A stretch of DNA of 64,000 bases. It comes from Fibrobacteria bacterium (lineage in GTDB: Bacteria > Fibrobacterota > Fibrobacteria > UBA5070). The notes below the pieces were generated by a model, which searched no databases, was not told the origin of the DNA, and worked only from the letters and a program-made list of their open reading frames with translations. Positions 26,468 through 38,619 of the stretch are shown piece after piece. Position 1 is the stretch's first letter. Every line of letters starts with the position of its first letter. The stretch covers positions 356,001 through 420,000 of the forward strand of contig JACKCV010000001.1 of the NCBI GenBank assembly GCA_020633825.1, written 5' to 3'. A program made the position numbers and the translations under genes.

Positions 26468-27004
26468 ATGCTTTGGTACGTATTGCACACCTATTCCGGG
26501 CAAGAGACCAAGGTCAAGGCCTATCTCGACGATCTCGTCGAACGGGACGAATCCCTTCGCGCCGTGGTCGGACAGATCCTGGTTCCTTCCGAGGAAGTCA
26601 CGCAGGTGCGCAACGGAAAGAAAATCCGCCAAACGCGCCGAGACTACCCCAGTTATGTGTTGATCGAAATGGAGATGACCAAGGACGGCTTCCACGCCGT
26701 CTTGAACATCCCCGGTGTCACCCACTTCGTGGGCGTCAACAACAAGCCGCAGCCGCTCCGCAAGGCGGAAGTCGATCGAATCCTCGGCCGTAACGGCCAG
26801 GACCGCCCGACTCCCGCTGGAACGACGGTGCAGATCCCCTACAAGCCGGGCGACGCCGTCCGGATCAATGAGGGGCCGTTCAAGGACTTCGACGGAACTG
26901 TCGAGGAAGTCCACGCGGACAAGGGAAAGCTCAAAGTGATGGTCAGCGTCTTCGGGCGCTCCACCCCGGTCGAGCTCGACTTCCGCCAGGTGAGCGAAAT
27001 CTAG
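26468..27004 (+). CDS. nusG: transcription elongation/antitermination factor NusG
   Basis: The 178-residue protein has the NGN domain ([20 protein letters not shown] to [16 protein letters not shown]) and a C-terminal KOW domain ([22 protein letters not shown]). It binds the RNA polymerase clamp and couples to ribosomal S10 or Rho. ATG 26468 immediately follows the secE stop. No insertion domain is present. Confidence 0.97.
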   Translation: MLWYVLHTYSGQETKVKAYLDDLVERDESLRAVVGQILVPSEEVTQVRNGKKIRQTRRDYPSYVLIEMEMTKDGFHAVLNIPGVTHFVGVNNKPQPLRKAEVDRILGRNGQDRPTPAGTTVQIPYKPGDAVRINEGPFKDFDGTVEEVHADKGKLKVMVSVFGRSTPVELDFRQVSEI

Positions 27005-27012
27005 ACCACCAC

Positions 27013-27041
27013 TGGACAAGTGGGCGGCGAGGATGTAACTT
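27013..27041 (+). promoter_or_regulatory. predicted promoter of the rplK operon
   Basis: TGGACA (27013-27018), a 17-base spacer and TAACTT (27036-27041) lie between nusG and rplK. The spacing is ideal and the -35 has one mismatch. It would allow ribosomal protein genes to be expressed apart from secE-nusG. Confidence 0.5.
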
Positions 27042-27060
27042 TCACCCCCCAAAATTTTCC

Positions 27061-27126
27061 ATGGCCCGCAAGGCCTTGTCATCGAAGAAGATAGCCCGCC
27101 TCGAGCGGCGCAGAATCCGGGAGTAG
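27061..27126 (+). CDS. possible 21-residue basic leader peptide before rplK
   Basis: ATG 27061 opens a 21-codon frame reading [20 protein letters not shown] plus a final Glu, ten of 21 residues being Lys or Arg. Its TAG stop (27124-27126) is four bases before the TTG start of rplK, and the rplK ribosome binding site (GGGAG, 27119-27123) lies inside its last codons. That arrangement would couple rplK translation to it. It has no strong ribosome binding site of its own, so it may be chance. Confidence 0.3.
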   Translation: MARKALSSKKIARLERRRIRE

Positions 27127-27130
27127 GGCC

Positions 27131-27556
27131 TTGGCCAAGAAAATCACCGGCTACATCAAGCTCCAGATCCCCGCAGGTGCGGCGAATCCTTCGCCCCCCG
27201 TGGGTCCCGCCCTTGGACAAAAGGGTGTGAACATCATGGAGTTCTGCAAGCAGTTCAATGCTCGCACGCAGGACCAGAAGGGCATGATCATCCCCGTGGT
27301 GATCACCGTGTACGCGGATCGCTCTTTCACCTTCATCACCAAGACGCCTCCGGTGCCGGTCCTTCTCAAGAAGGCTGCGGGCATCGAAAGCGGTTCGGGC
27401 GAGCCCAACCGCAAGAAGGTCGGCAAGGTGACGGAGGCTCAGGTCTTGGAGATCGCGAAGCTCAAGATGCCCGACCTGAACACGCTGTCCGAGGAATCGG
27501 CCGCGTCGCAGGTTCGTGGAACGGCCGTGAGCATGGGTCTCACGGTCGAAGGATAA
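27131..27556 (+). CDS. rplK: 50S ribosomal protein L11
   Basis: The 141-residue protein of the GTPase-associated centre has the Pro-rich N-terminal [22 protein letters not shown] and the C-terminal rRNA-binding domain. The start is TTG 27131 with GGGAG seven bases upstream; the following [15 protein letters not shown] is the family start. A rare start codon may limit its output relative to rplA. Confidence 0.97.
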   Translation: MAKKITGYIKLQIPAGAANPSPPVGPALGQKGVNIMEFCKQFNARTQDQKGMIIPVVITVYADRSFTFITKTPPVPVLLKKAAGIESGSGEPNRKKVGKVTEAQVLEIAKLKMPDLNTLSEESAASQVRGTAVSMGLTVEG

Positions 27557-27573
27557 CCCAAAAGGAAATCTCG

Positions 27574-28266
27574 ATGAAGCATGGCAAGAAGTATCGGGAG
27601 GCCGCCGAAAAGGCTGCCGTTCGCACCGAGTGGACCCTTCCAGAAGCCCTCAAGTTTCTGAAGGAGAACCGCGTGGCCAAGTTCGACGAGACGATCGAAG
27701 TCGCGATGAATCTGGGAGTCGATCCCAAGCATTCCGACCAGATGGTCCGTGGAACGGTCGTTCTGCCCAATGGAACCGGCAAGACCGTTCGGGTCTTGGT
27801 GTTCACCAAGGGTGAAAAGATCGCCGAGGCGCAGGCTGCCGGAGCGGATCACGTCGGTTCCGAAGAGTTGGTGGAGAAGATCCAGGGTGGATGGATGGAG
27901 TTCGACGTCGTCGTCGCGACCCCCGACATGATGCCCACGGTCGGCAAGCTGGCGCGTCTTCTCGGACCGCGCGGCCTGATGCCCTCCCCGAAGACCGGCA
28001 CCGTCGGCATCAACGTCAAGGAAATCATCGCCGAGCTCAAGGCTGGCAAGATCTCCTACCGCGTCGACAAGGGTGCGAACGTCCAGGCGCCCGTGGGCAA
28101 GATTTCTTTCACGCCCGAAGCGCTGGAAGAAAACGCTGTGGCCCTCATCCGCTCGATCGTACGTGCCAAGCCCCAGGCGGCCAAGGGCACCTACGTCAAG
28201 AGCATCACCATCTCCAGCACCATGAGCCCCGGCCTGCCGGTCGAGCTCTCGCTGGCACGCGTCTGA
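27574..28266 (+). CDS. rplA: 50S ribosomal protein L1
   Basis: At 230 residues this is the usual length. Family motifs include [12 protein letters not shown] and [21 protein letters not shown]1 forms the mobile stalk that ejects tRNA and in many bacteria represses its own operon. AAAGGAAAT precedes ATG 27574. Confidence 0.97.
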   Translation: MKHGKKYREAAEKAAVRTEWTLPEALKFLKENRVAKFDETIEVAMNLGVDPKHSDQMVRGTVVLPNGTGKTVRVLVFTKGEKIAEAQAAGADHVGSEELVEKIQGGWMEFDVVVATPDMMPTVGKLARLLGPRGLMPSPKTGTVGINVKEIIAELKAGKISYRVDKGANVQAPVGKISFTPEALEENAVALIRSIVRAKPQAAKGTYVKSITISSTMSPGLPVELSLARV

Positions 28267-28279
28267 GGGGGCACGACCA

Positions 28280-28813
28280 ATGATCAGCCTCGACAAGAAG
28301 AAACAGACGACCGACACGCTGGACGCGGCTTTGGCCCAGTTTGGCGCCGTTTTCCTGGTCGACTTCGGCCGGATCAAGGTCCAAAGCGATGTGGAACTCC
28401 GGAAGGCTCTGCGCAAGCAGGGAATCTTCTACCGCGTCGCCAAGAACACCTTGCTGAAGCGCGCCTTGCACAAGGCGGGAGTCACCAACCTCGACGGCCT
28501 GCTCGAAAACCCCACCGCCATCCTGGTGGGAAGCGTGGAAGATCCCGTCGCGCCCGCCCGTGCGATCGTGGAGTTCCAGAAGGCCAATGCGGGCCTGCTG
28601 GAGTCCAAGGCGTCCTGGATCGACGGCGACGTGTTCCCCGGCAAGCAGATCGGCGACGTCGCCAAGATGCCCGGCAAGCGCGAATTGCAAGCGCAGGTCA
28701 TCCAGCTGTTCCTCAGCCCGGGCGCGACTCTCGTCGGCCTCATCAAGGGCCCAGGTTCGCAGGTCGCCAGCCAGATCGAATCTCTCGTCAAGCGCCTCGA
28801 AGAAGCCGCCTGA
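28280..28813 (+). CDS. rplJ: 50S ribosomal protein L10
   Basis: The 177-residue stalk base protein has the N-terminal domain (YRVAKNTLLKRAL) and C-terminal helices that carry L7/L12 dimers. Only 13 bases separate it from rplA, so the long regulatory leader known before rplJ in enterobacteria is absent. Confidence 0.96.
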   Translation: MISLDKKKQTTDTLDAALAQFGAVFLVDFGRIKVQSDVELRKALRKQGIFYRVAKNTLLKRALHKAGVTNLDGLLENPTAILVGSVEDPVAPARAIVEFQKANAGLLESKASWIDGDVFPGKQIGDVAKMPGKRELQAQVIQLFLSPGATLVGLIKGPGSQVASQIESLVKRLEEAA

Positions 28814-28855
28814 CCTCAAGACTTCACCAACCAACCACCCTAAAAGGAAACAACC

Positions 28856-29254
<399 letters not shown>

Positions 29255-29277
29255 GGGTGTCATTTCTCCTCAAATCA

Positions 29278-29322
29278 AGACTCCTGGGCCCCTCGCTAGG
29301 GCGAGGGCAGGGGTCTTTTTTG
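29278..29322 (+). terminator. terminator/attenuator between rplL and rpoB
   Basis: A long GC-rich stem (AGACTCCTG...CCCTCGC pairing with GCGAGGGCAGGGGTCT, with one mismatch and a three-base bulge) is followed by TTTTTT. It lies where many bacteria attenuate transcription so that rpoBC is made at a lower level than rplL. Confidence 0.8.
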
Positions 29323-29331
29323 TTTGTCCCA

Positions 29332-29353
29332 ACCGGCAGCAACCGCTGCCGGT
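29332..29353 (+). other. stem-loop in the rpoB leader
   Basis: ACCGGCAGC (29332-29340) and GCTGCCGGT (29345-29353) form a perfect 9-bp hairpin with an AACC loop, without a T-tract, 34 bases before rpoB. It could be an RNase processing site or a translational control element. Confidence 0.5.
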
Positions 29354-29387
29354 CGTTCCGTGTTGATGAATACCACGAGGCGGGTCG

Positions 29388-32300
29388 ATGACTGAGCGCA
29401 AGAGCTTCGCGAAAAGCAAGTACTCGATGGAGATTCCCTTCCTCCTTGAGGTCCAGGTCGACTCCTTCAATCGGTTCCTCCAGATCGGAACTCTTCCGAA
29501 GGATCGCCGAAGCGAAGGGTTGGAATCCGTGTTCCGGGAAACCTTCCCGATCACCGACGTCAAGGAGCAGTACCAGCTCGTATACGAGGGGTACAGCTTG
29601 GGAGTTCCCAAGTACTCCATCCCGGAGTGCCAGGAACGTGGCATGACCTACGCCGCCCCTCTGCGGGCGACACTCTCCCTGAACGTCTTCAAGACCGAAG
29701 GGGAAGAAAAGACGTTCCAGGAAAAGATCACCAACGATGTCTACTTCGGTGACATCCCCCTGCTGACGGAGAACGGGACGTTCATCGTCAACGGAGCGGA
29801 GCGCGTGGTCGTCAGCCAGCTGCACCGCAGTCCTGGCGTGTCCTTCGACGAAGAGTTCCACCCCAACGGCAAGCGTCTTCTCAAGGCGCGCATCATCCCC
29901 TACCGCGGGTCCTGGGTGGAGTTCCTCCTCGATGTCAACGATGCGATGTACATCAACATCGATCGTCGTCGCAAATTGCCCGCGACCATTCTCCTGCGCG
30001 CCATCGGCTGGACCGATGCGGCCTCCATCCTGGAGCTGTTCTATCCCATCGCCGAGAAGGCGCTCGCGCCGGAATTGGCCGGATTCGTCCTCGCCCAGGA
30101 TGCGATCACCTCCGAAGGCGAGATCCTCGCCGAAGCCAACGCGGTTCTGACCGAGGCGTTGATCGAGAACCTCCAGAAGGCCGGACTGGAGACCATTCGA
30201 ATCGTCGATCTCGACATCGACACCGATCCGGTGATCCACAACACCCTGGACGTCGACCCCACCACCGGGGAAGAAGACGCTCTGCAGAAGATCTACCAGG
30301 TCATCCGCCCCGGAGATCCGCCGAACGTCGAGACCGCGCGCACCCTCATCTGGAGGATGTTCTTCGACGAGAAGCGCTACGATCTCGGAGAAGTGGGTCG
30401 CTACCGCATGAACAGCCGTCTGGAGCTCGAGATCGAGCAGCAGATCCGCACCATGACCAAGGATGATTTCCTGGCCATCATGCGCTATCTGGTCGGTCTG
30501 TTCAACGGTCGCATGAAGGATGCTTCGGGCAAGGAAGTCGTCCCCTACATCGACGACATCGACCATCTCGGCAACCGTCGCGCCCGTTCGGTCGGAGAGC
30601 TCCTCTCCAACCAGTTCGCCGTGGCCTTCACTCGCATGAGCCGCACCATCCGCGAGCGCCTGTCTCTCCGCGACACCGAAGAGATGACCCCGCAGGACCT
30701 GGTCAATGCCCGCACCATCAACGCCGTGATCGCGACCTTCTTCGGATCTTCGCAATTGTCGCAGTTCATGGACCAGACCAATCCGCTGGCCGAGCTGACG
30801 CACAAGCGCCGTCTTTCGGCCCTCGGACCGGGTGGTCTGACCCGCGAGCGCGCCGGCTTCGAAGTCCGCGACGTGCACCACACCCACTACGGGCGCTTGT
30901 GCCCGATCGAGACGCCGGAAGGTCCGAACATCGGTCTGATCAGCTCGATGTCCACCTACGCGCGTGTCAACGCCTACGGGTTCATCGAGACTCCCTACCG
31001 CAAGGTCGAGAACGGCAAGGTCACCGGCCAGATCGACTACCTGACCGCGGACAAGGAAGACAACTTCATCATCGCTCCCGCCAATACGCCGGTGACCGAG
31101 GATGGAGCCCTCCGGGACGAATTCGTGATCGCTCGCCAGCAGGGCGAGTTCCCGCTGCTTCGCCGCGACGAAATCAACTACATGGACGTCTCGCCGCGTC
31201 AGTTGGTCTCGGTGGCCGCGGGTCTCATCCCGTTCCTCGAACACGACGACGCCAACCGCGCCTTGATGGGCTCCAACATGCAGCGCCAGGCGGTTCCGCT
31301 CCTGCGTTCGGAAGCTCCCGTGGTCGGCACCGGTCTGGAGGCCCGTTCGGCGCTCGATTCCGGCTCCATGATCCTGGCCCGCAATCCGGGTGTCGTCGAG
31401 CGCGTCGACGCTTCCCGCGTCATCGTCCGCCGGGACAAGGGAGAAGTCCGCGAGGACGACTTCCTCGACATGCCGGAGTTCGACGTCTACGACATGCGCA
31501 AGATGCGCCGGTCCAACCAGGACACGGTGATCAACCAGAAGCCCATCGTCGATCTCGGACAGCGCGTCGAAAAGGGGACCCCCCTGGCCGACGGCGCCTC
31601 CACCGACCATGGCGAGCTGGCATTGGGCAAGAACATCCTCGTTTCGTTCCTTCCCTGGAACGGGTACAACTTCGAGGACGCGATCATCATCTCCGAGGAG
31701 TTGCTGGTCAAGGACACCTTCACCAGCATCCACATCGAGGAATACGAGCTCGAAGTCCGCGACACCAAGCGCGGTGCCGAGGAACTGACCCGCGAAATTC
31801 CCAATGTCGGTGAAGACGCGATCGCCAACCTCGACGAGCTCGGTGTCATCCGGGTCGGCGCCGAGGTCAACTCCGGCGACATCCTGGTCGGCAAGGTGAC
31901 TCCGAAGGGCGAGACCGAGCTCTCCCCGGAAGAACGCCTCCTCCGCGCGATCTTCGGCGAGAAGGCCAACGACGTTCGCGACAGTTCCCTGAAGGCTCCT
32001 CCGGGCATGAAGGGGATCGTGATCGAAACCCGCGTCTTCTCCCGCAAGGAGAAGGACAAGAAGTCCAAGAAGGCCGACAAGGATCGCATCGAAAAGATCA
32101 AGTCGGAGCTGGGCCTGAAGATCCAGGAAATCCGCGAAGCTCGCGATCGCAAGCTGGGCGAACTGCTCGACGGGCAGGTTTCCGGTGAAGTTCGCGACGC
32201 CGCGACTTCCGAGATCCTCGTGACCGCGGGCAAGAAGTGGAGCAAGCAGCTCGTGGCGCGCACGTCCTTCGACGACGTGGCCATCAGCAGCAAGTTCTGC

Positions 32301-33176
32301 GAAGACGAAGCCTTGGATGCCAAGATCTCCAAGATCGTCGAAACCGCCCAGGAAATGATCCGCCAGCACGAAGACCGTCTCGACAAGGAGATCGACAAGA
32401 TCGTCCGCGGCGACGAGCTGAAGCCCGGCGTCCTGCAGCTGGTCAAGGTCTACATCGCCAAGAAGCGCCGGCTTTCGGTCGGTGACAAGATGGCGGGTCG
32501 CCACGGCAACAAGGGTGTCATCTCCAAGATCGTCCCTGTCGAGGACATGCCCTACATCGAGGGGGGCACTCCGGTGCAGATCCTCTTGAACCCACTGGGC
32601 GTGCCTTCCCGTATGAACGTGGGACAGATCCTGGAAGTCTCCCTCGGCTGGGCCGCCAAGACCCTCGGGTACAAGTTGGCGACTCCCGTGTTCGATGGTG
32701 CGACCTTCGAAGACATCGAAGTCGAGCTGGAGAAGGCGGGGATCCCCCAGACCGGCAAGGTCAAGTTGTTCGACGGTCGCTCGGGCGAGCGCCTGGAGAA
32801 CAGCACCACGGTCGGCTACATGTACATGCTGAAGCTGGGACACCTTGTCGACGACAAGATCCACGCCCGCTCCATCGGCCCCTACTCCCTCGTGACCCAG
32901 CAACCGCTGGGCGGCAAGAGTCAGTTCGGTGGCCAGCGTTTCGGCGAAATGGAAGTGTGGGCTCTCGAAGCCTACGGCGCGGCCTACACCTTGCAGGAAC
33001 TCCTGACGGTGAAGTCCGACGACGTCGTGGGCCGTTCGAAGATCTACGAGGCGATCGTCAAGGGCGAGAACGCCCCGAAGCCTGGTCTTCCCGAGAGCTT
33101 CAACGTGTTGATCAAGGAAATGCAGGCCTTGGCCCTGGATGTCCGATTCACGCCCGACGGCGAAGCCGAAGCATGA
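29388..33176 (+). CDS. rpoB: DNA-directed RNA polymerase subunit beta
   Basis: The 1262-residue catalytic subunit contains the rifampicin-binding cluster ([20 protein letters not shown] onward, near residues 455-485) with wild-type-like residues, and the [15 protein letters not shown] and [27 protein letters not shown] terminal motifs. A Lys-rich insertion ([14 protein letters not shown]) lies in the flap region near residue 890. The long minus-strand frame across it is a codon-bias shadow. rpoC follows 40 bases later. Confidence 0.99.
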   Translation: MTERKSFAKSKYSMEIPFLLEVQVDSFNRFLQIGTLPKDRRSEGLESVFRETFPITDVKEQYQLVYEGYSLGVPKYSIPECQERGMTYAAPLRATLSLNVFKTEGEEKTFQEKITNDVYFGDIPLLTENGTFIVNGAERVVVSQLHRSPGVSFDEEFHPNGKRLLKARIIPYRGSWVEFLLDVNDAMYINIDRRRKLPATILLRAIGWTDAASILELFYPIAEKALAPELAGFVLAQDAITSEGEILAEANAVLTEALIENLQKAGLETIRIVDLDIDTDPVIHNTLDVDPTTGEEDALQKIYQVIRPGDPPNVETARTLIWRMFFDEKRYDLGEVGRYRMNSRLELEIEQQIRTMTKDDFLAIMRYLVGLFNGRMKDASGKEVVPYIDDIDHLGNRRARSVGELLSNQFAVAFTRMSRTIRERLSLRDTEEMTPQDLVNARTINAVIATFFGSSQLSQFMDQTNPLAELTHKRRLSALGPGGLTRERAGFEVRDVHHTHYGRLCPIETPEGPNIGLISSMSTYARVNAYGFIETPYRKVENGKVTGQIDYLTADKEDNFIIAPANTPVTEDGALRDEFVIARQQGEFPLLRRDEINYMDVSPRQLVSVAAGLIPFLEHDDANRALMGSNMQRQAVPLLRSEAPVVGTGLEARSALDSGSMILARNPGVVERVDASRVIVRRDKGEVREDDFLDMPEFDVYDMRKMRRSNQDTVINQKPIVDLGQRVEKGTPLADGASTDHGELALGKNILVSFLPWNGYNFEDAIIISEELLVKDTFTSIHIEEYELEVRDTKRGAEELTREIPNVGEDAIANLDELGVIRVGAEVNSGDILVGKVTPKGETELSPEERLLRAIFGEKANDVRDSSLKAPPGMKGIVIETRVFSRKEKDKKSKKADKDRIEKIKSELGLKIQEIREARDRKLGELLDGQVSGEVRDAATSEILVTAGKKWSKQLVARTSFDDVAISSKFCEDEALDAKISKIVETAQEMIRQHEDRLDKEIDKIVRGDELKPGVLQLVKVYIAKKRRLSVGDKMAGRHGNKGVISKIVPVEDMPYIEGGTPVQILLNPLGVPSRMNVGQILEVSLGWAAKTLGYKLATPVFDGATFEDIEVELEKAGIPQTGKVKLFDGRSGERLENSTTVGYMYMLKLGHLVDDKIHARSIGPYSLVTQQPLGGKSQFGGQRFGEMEVWALEAYGAAYTLQELLTVKSDDVVGRSKIYEAIVKGENAPKPGLPESFNVLIKEMQALALDVRFTPDGEAEA

Positions 33177-33216
33177 ACGGCCAGGACAAGAGCGCGACTG
33201 GATATCGGAGGATTCG

Positions 33217-36200
33217 ATGAACGAGAGCACGACCGGCTTCGAGACCGCGATCCCTGACACCGGGGCCATCTCCATCCAGCTGGCCAGTCCGGAGATCATC
33301 CGGAGCTGGTCCTTCGGAGAGGTGACCAAGCCCGAAACGATCAATTACCGCACGTTCAAGCCGGAAAAAGACGGCCTGTTCTGCGAGAAGATCTTCGGGC
33401 CGGTGAAGAATTGGGAATGCTCGTGCGGCAAGTACAAGCGCATCCGCTATCGCGGCGTGGTCTGCGACCGTTGCGGCGTCGAGGTGACCCACTCCAAGGT
33501 TCGCCGCGAGCGCATGGGCCATATCGAACTGGCCGTTCCCGTGGTGCACATCTGGTTCTTCAAGAGCCTCCCCTCCATGATCGGACAGCTGCTCGGAATG
33601 AGCATCACGCACCTCGAGCGCGTGATCTACTACGAGTCCTACCTGGTCCTGAATCCCGGGAACACCGAGCTCAAGCGGGCCCAGCTGGTCACCGAGGACG
33701 AGTACATCAACCTCGAAGACGAGGGACGCGAGTTCGACGCCAAGATGGGCGCCCCCGCGGTCAAACAGATGCTCGCGGAAATCGACCTCGAACACCTGTC
33801 GCGCGATCTGCGCGCCCGGGTCAAGGTCGAGACCTCCGTCCAGCGCAAGCTCGACACCCTCAAGCGCCTGCGCATCGTCGAGGCCTTCCGGAAGTCCGAG
33901 AATCGTCCCGAGTGGATGGTCCTGGATGTCCTGCCGGTCATTCCTCCCGATCTGCGTCCGTTGGTGCCTCTCGAAGGCGGCCGGTTCGCGACCTCCGATC
34001 TCAACGACCTCTACCGTCGCGTGATCAATCGCAACAACCGACTCAAGAAGCTCATCGACATCAAGGCTCCCGAAGTCATCTTGCGCAACGAAAAGCGCAT
34101 GTTGCAGGAAGCCGTCGACGTCCTCTTCGACAACGGTCGTCGGACCGTTTCCGTCAAGGGTGAGGGGCGTCGTCCCCTGAAGTCGCTCTCGGAGCTGCTC
34201 AAGGGCAAGAACGGCCGCTTCCGCCAGAACCTGCTGGGCAAGCGCGTCGACTACTCCGGTCGTTCCGTCATCGTGGTGGGACCCGAATTGCGCCTCTTCC
34301 AGTGCGGTCTGCCCAAGACCATGGCCCTGGAGCTGTACAAGCCCTTCATCATCCAGAAGCTGGAGGAGAGGGGGATCGCGCACACCGTCAAGAGCGCGAA
34401 GAAGTACATCGAAAAGGAAAAGCCGGAAGTCTGGGACATCCTCGAAGAAATCATCAAGGATCACCCCGTTCTCCTCAACCGTGCACCGACCCTGCATCGT
34501 CTGGGCATCCAGGCCTTCTATCCGGTGCTGGTCGAAGGCAAGGCCATCCGTCTGCATCCTCTCGTCTGCGCGGCCTTCAACGCCGACTTCGACGGAGACC
34601 AGATGGCCGTCCATCTGCCCCTTTCCTTCGAGGCCCAGCTGGAAGCGCGCGTGCTCATGCTTTCGGCCTTCAACCTGCTGCATCCGGCTTCGGGCAATCC
34701 GATCACGGTTCCGTCGCAGGACATGGTTCTCGGAGCCTACTACCTCACGAAGAACAACGGCCCCAAGCCCGACAAGCCGGAAGTCATCTCCAAGCTGACC
34801 GCCTTCGGCACCCCCCTGGAAGTGGAGCAGGCCGTCCATTCCGGATCCTTCCGGGTCCATGAATGGTGCAAGTTCCGCTTCGACGGGAAGTTGATCGTGA
34901 CCACGGCCGGCCGCGCCATCTTCTCCCAGATCCTGCCCAAGGCACTCGGCTTCTGGAACGAGACGATGTCCAAGAAGGAACTGGGCAAGCTCATCGGCGA
35001 GGTCTACCGACGTACCGGCAACAACGGCACCGTGGAATTCCTCGACAACCTGAAGACCACCGGCTTCCATTGGGCCACCCGATCGGGCGCTTCCGTGGGT
35101 CTGGGCGACATGCTCATTCCCGACGAGAAGGGCAAGATCATCGAAGAAGCCCAGAAGAAGGTCGACAACCTCCACGACCTGTACGACAACGGTGTGATCA
35201 CCGACGGCGAGCGCTACAACCAGGTGATCGACACCTGGTCGCACGCGACTTCCGAAGTCGCCAACATCCTCTTCGACAAGCTCGCCAAGGACCAGGACGG
35301 ATTCAACCCCATCTACATGATGGCCGATTCTGGTGCTCGTGGTAGCCGCGAACAGATCAAGCAGCTCTCCGGCATGCGTGGTCTGATGCAGAAGCCCCAG
35401 AAGAAGCTGACCGGTCAGGAAACGATCGAAAACCCGATCAAGTCCAACTTCAAGGAAGGGCTGACGGTTCTCGAATACTTCATCTCCACCCACGGAGCGC
35501 GCAAGGGTCTGGCCGACACCGCGCTGAAGACCGCCGACGCGGGATACCTCACGCGCCGTCTGGTCGACGTGGCCCAGGACCTGGTGATCACCGAAATCGA
35601 TTGCGGCACCCAGCTCGGCATCGAAATCGTCCCGATCACCGAAGGCGATGAAGTCAAGACCGCCATTTCCGAACGCCTGATCGGCCGCGTCCCCCTCGAG
35701 GATGTGCTGCATCCCTTGAGCGGTGAACTGTTGATCGCCGCCGGCGAAATCATCGACGAAGCCATCTCGAAGGCCATCGAGGCCTCCGAACTGGACAAGG
35801 TCCTGGTTCGCTCCGTCCTGACCTGCGAAAGCAAGCGCGGCGTCTGCGCGAAGTGCTACGGTCGGAATCTGGCCAACGGACGACCCGTCAACATCGGCGA
35901 AGCCGTCGGTGTGATGGCCGCCCAGTCCATCGGCGAACCGGGCACCCAGCTGACCCTTCGCACCTTCCACATCGGTGGTGCGGCGACTCGTCTGACCGCC
36001 CAGGACAAGCAGAAGGCCAAGGTCGATTCCACCGTCCATCTCGAGAACATCGAGTCGGTGTTGCGAGGCGGCAAGGACATGGTCGTGATCAGCCGCACCG
36101 GCGAGTGCGTCCTGATCGACGACAACGGGATCACCAAGGCCCGCTACCCCGTCCCCTACGGCTCGGTCCTCCGCGCCGAACAGGGCAAGAAGGTGAAGGC

Positions 36201-37365
36201 GGGAGCGATCCTCTTCGAATGGGACCCGTACAACTCCGTGATCGTCTCCAAGGAAGAGGGTCTGGTTCGTTGGGAAGACCTCGAAGAGGACCACACCCTC
36301 GAGGTCGAGGAAGACGAGAACACCGGCTTGACCACCTATCGCGTGATCAACGACAAGAAGGGCAAGCTGCATCCGCAGTTGCTGGTCTTCGGTGCGGATC
36401 GCGACAAGCCGATCGGTCGGTACCCCGTCCCCGCCAATGCCCTGCTGCAAGTGCGCGACGGCCAGAAGATCGGAATCGGCGAAATTCTCGTGAAGATGCC
36501 TCGCCAGGCTTCCGCGACCCGGGACATCACCGGTGGTCTGCCCCGTGTCGCCGAGCTTTTCGAAGCCCGCGTCCCGAAGGCTCCCGCCGTGGTGACCGCC
36601 GTCGACGGCGTGATCGAGTTCGGAGACATGGAGCGTGGTCAGCAGAAGCTGATCGTCGTCGACGAGAACGACGCCCGCCACGAATACCTCGTGCCTCGCG
36701 GCAAGCACCTTTCGGTGCACGCCGGAGACCGCGTCCGTGCCGGCGATCGTCTCTGCGAAGGCCCCAAGGACCCGCACGACATCTTGCGCATCGGTGGCGA
36801 GCAGGCCGTCCAGGAATACCTCGTCCAGGAAATCCAGGCCGTGTACAAGCTGCAGGGCGTGACCATCGCCGACAAGCACATCGAAGGCATCGTCCGTCAG
36901 ATGTTGCGCAAGGTGAGGGTCAAGGATCCGGGCGATTCCATCTTCCTCGAGAATGAAGAGGTTTCCAAGGTGCGTCTGCGCATCGAAAATCTCCGAGTCC
37001 TCGGGAACGACGGGCAGCCTGCGACCTACGAACCCCTTCTGCTTGGCATCACCAAGGCGTCGCTGGGGACCGATTCCTTCTTCGCGGCGGCTTCCTTCCA
37101 GGAAACCACCAAGGTCCTGACCCAGGTGGCCGTCGCCGGGCGTACGGACTCCCTCGAAGGCCTGAAGGAAAACGTCATCGTCGGTCGTCTGATCCCCTCC
37201 GGGACCGGTGCCCGCCAGTATGCCAGCATCCGCGTGCGGGACGTGGAGGCCGAAGAAGAGGCCGCTCGTCGCGCCCTGGAGAAAGCCGAAGAGGAGGCCG
37301 CACGGGCCGCCGAAATGGCCGCCTCCCTTGAGAACGAACTCGAAGAGGAACTCCTCGACGATTGA
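33217..37365 (+). CDS. rpoC: DNA-directed RNA polymerase subunit beta'
   Basis: The 1382-residue subunit carries the first zinc site (CSCGKYK to CDRCG, near residues 67-90), the catalytic magnesium motif NADFDGDQM near residue 460, and a second zinc site with CAKC near 880. The C terminus is an acidic, Glu/Ala-rich tail. ATG 33217 follows GGAGGATT; longer in-frame starts would overlap rpoB. Length is typical of the bacteria with a trigger-loop insertion smaller than in E. coli. Confidence 0.99.
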   Translation: MNESTTGFETAIPDTGAISIQLASPEIIRSWSFGEVTKPETINYRTFKPEKDGLFCEKIFGPVKNWECSCGKYKRIRYRGVVCDRCGVEVTHSKVRRERMGHIELAVPVVHIWFFKSLPSMIGQLLGMSITHLERVIYYESYLVLNPGNTELKRAQLVTEDEYINLEDEGREFDAKMGAPAVKQMLAEIDLEHLSRDLRARVKVETSVQRKLDTLKRLRIVEAFRKSENRPEWMVLDVLPVIPPDLRPLVPLEGGRFATSDLNDLYRRVINRNNRLKKLIDIKAPEVILRNEKRMLQEAVDVLFDNGRRTVSVKGEGRRPLKSLSELLKGKNGRFRQNLLGKRVDYSGRSVIVVGPELRLFQCGLPKTMALELYKPFIIQKLEERGIAHTVKSAKKYIEKEKPEVWDILEEIIKDHPVLLNRAPTLHRLGIQAFYPVLVEGKAIRLHPLVCAAFNADFDGDQMAVHLPLSFEAQLEARVLMLSAFNLLHPASGNPITVPSQDMVLGAYYLTKNNGPKPDKPEVISKLTAFGTPLEVEQAVHSGSFRVHEWCKFRFDGKLIVTTAGRAIFSQILPKALGFWNETMSKKELGKLIGEVYRRTGNNGTVEFLDNLKTTGFHWATRSGASVGLGDMLIPDEKGKIIEEAQKKVDNLHDLYDNGVITDGERYNQVIDTWSHATSEVANILFDKLAKDQDGFNPIYMMADSGARGSREQIKQLSGMRGLMQKPQKKLTGQETIENPIKSNFKEGLTVLEYFISTHGARKGLADTALKTADAGYLTRRLVDVAQDLVITEIDCGTQLGIEIVPITEGDEVKTAISERLIGRVPLEDVLHPLSGELLIAAGEIIDEAISKAIEASELDKVLVRSVLTCESKRGVCAKCYGRNLANGRPVNIGEAVGVMAAQSIGEPGTQLTLRTFHIGGAATRLTAQDKQKAKVDSTVHLENIESVLRGGKDMVVISRTGECVLIDDNGITKARYPVPYGSVLRAEQGKKVKAGAILFEWDPYNSVIVSKEEGLVRWEDLEEDHTLEVEEDENTGLTTYRVINDKKGKLHPQLLVFGADRDKPIGRYPVPANALLQVRDGQKIGIGEILVKMPRQASATRDITGGLPRVAELFEARVPKAPAVVTAVDGVIEFGDMERGQQKLIVVDENDARHEYLVPRGKHLSVHAGDRVRAGDRLCEGPKDPHDILRIGGEQAVQEYLVQEIQAVYKLQGVTIADKHIEGIVRQMLRKVRVKDPGDSIFLENEEVSKVRLRIENLRVLGNDGQPATYEPLLLGITKASLGTDSFFAAASFQETTKVLTQVAVAGRTDSLEGLKENVIVGRLIPSGTGARQYASIRVRDVEAEEEAARRALEKAEEEAARAAEMAASLENELEEELLDD

Positions 37366-37371
37366 TTTCAT

Positions 37372-37398
37372 CCAACCCCTTGCCAATCAAGGGGTTGG
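37372..37398 (+). other. strong stem-loop between rpoC and rpsL
   Basis: CCAACCCCTTG (37372-37382) and CAAGGGGTTGG (37388-37398) form a perfect 11-bp stem with a 5-base loop. No T-tract follows closely, so it may be a processing signal or partial terminator separating rpoBC from the str genes. Confidence 0.55.
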
Positions 37399-37449
37399 AC
37401 ATCTATTTTCCGTCGCCTTCCAAATAAAAATCACAGGAGCCTGCACAAG

Positions 37450-37878
37450 GTGCCAACCATCTCCCAGCTCGTCCGCAAGGGACGGCAAAAGGTCCAGAAC
37501 CGCACGGCCTCGCCGGCGCTCAAATCCTGCCCGCAGAAGCGCGGCGTCTGCACGCGTGTGTACACCACCACGCCCAAGAAGCCCAACTCTGCATTGCGTA
37601 AGATCGCCCGTGTGCGTCTTTCCAACCGCATGGAAGTCACCTGCTACATCCCCGGCGTCGGGCACAACCTGCAGGAACACTCCATCGTCTTGATCCGCGG
37701 CGGTCGTGTGAAGGACGTTCCCGGTGTTCGTTACCACATCATCCGCGGTACGCTCGATACCGCCGGTGTGGACGGACGCCGCAAGGGTCGCTCCAAGTAC
37801 GGTGTCAAGCGTCCCAAGCCCGGCCAGGCCGCCGCAGCCAAGGGCAAGGGCGCACCCGCGAAGAAGGGGAAGAAGTAA
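37450..37878 (+). CDS. rpsL: 30S ribosomal protein S12
   Basis: The 142-residue decoding-centre protein starts at GTG 37450. The streptomycin-contact loops [12 protein letters not shown] and [12 protein letters not shown] are wild type. The C terminus is extended by about 15 residues rich in Ala, Gly and Lys. Its TAA stop overlaps the rpsG start (TAATG). Confidence 0.98.
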   Translation: MPTISQLVRKGRQKVQNRTASPALKSCPQKRGVCTRVYTTTPKKPNSALRKIARVRLSNRMEVTCYIPGVGHNLQEHSIVLIRGGRVKDVPGVRYHIIRGTLDTAGVDGRRKGRSKYGVKRPKPGQAAAAKGKGAPAKKGKK

Positions 37879-38354
37879 TGGCTCGCAGAAAAGCTGCAGA
37901 AAAGCGGGAGCGCAATCCCGATCCGAAGTTCCAGTCGACTCTGGTCACCCAGTTCGTCAACGGAATCATGAAGGACGGCAAGAAGTCCATCGCCGAGCGC
38001 GTCGTCTACGGCGCCATCGACGAGCTTCAGGCCCGCGCCAACGGCGAAGAAGATGGACTTTCCGTGCTCAAGCGCGCCATCAACAACGTCAAGCCTTCGC
38101 TCGAGGTCAAGTCTCGCCGCGTTGGTGGCGCCACCTACCAGGTTCCCGTCGAGGTGAACCCCAACCGCCGCCAGGCTCTGGCCATCCGCTGGATCGCCGA
38201 CGCATCCCGTCGCCGCACCGAGCAGAACATGGCGCGTCGCTTGGCTGGCGAGCTCTCGCAGGCCGCCAACAACGAAGGTGCCGCCGTCAAGAAGCGCGTC
38301 GACACCCATCGCATGGCCGAAGCCAACAAGGCTTTCGCCCACTTCCGCTGGTAA
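37878..38354 (+). CDS. rpsG: 30S ribosomal protein S7
   Basis: The 158-residue 30S head assembly protein starts [20 protein letters not shown] and shows [27 protein letters not shown] 37878 overlaps the rpsL stop. A strong terminator follows, so the str transcript ends here rather than continuing into fusA and tuf as in most bacteria. Confidence 0.98.
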   Translation: MARRKAAEKRERNPDPKFQSTLVTQFVNGIMKDGKKSIAERVVYGAIDELQARANGEEDGLSVLKRAINNVKPSLEVKSRRVGGATYQVPVEVNPNRRQALAIRWIADASRRRTEQNMARRLAGELSQAANNEGAAVKKRVDTHRMAEANKAFAHFRW

Positions 38355-38382
38355 TCTCGGGAGCACATCGCCCTTGAGATCG

Positions 38383-38419
38383 AAAGCCGCTTCGGAAAAC
38401 CCGAGGCGGCTTTTTCTTT
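38383..38419 (+). terminator. rho-independent terminator after rpsG
   Basis: An 11-bp stem (AGCCGCTTCGG with CCGAGGCGGCT, one G-T) with the loop AAAAC is followed by TTTTTCTTT. It splits the str cluster from the EF-G-like gene. Confidence 0.9.
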
Positions 38420-38619
38420 GCCCTTCCGAGGGGGCCTGCACGAAGAGCGGTGCGCCCGGTTCCGCGTCCAGCAAAGGAACCTGCGCGTCCGGTCTTCCTT
38501 CCCAGGGATGATGGCGAACTCTCCTTTTGGGGAGGGCTTCCGTTTGGGTGGACTTGGATCCATATTGGCATCGCCCCGCTCCTTCCTTCCCACCTCCCTG
38601 CCCACCATACCGGAGAACC

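Noticed and set aside
28267..28279. L10 leader RNA before rplJ
   Set aside because: Only 13 bases separate rplA and rplJ, too short for such a structure.
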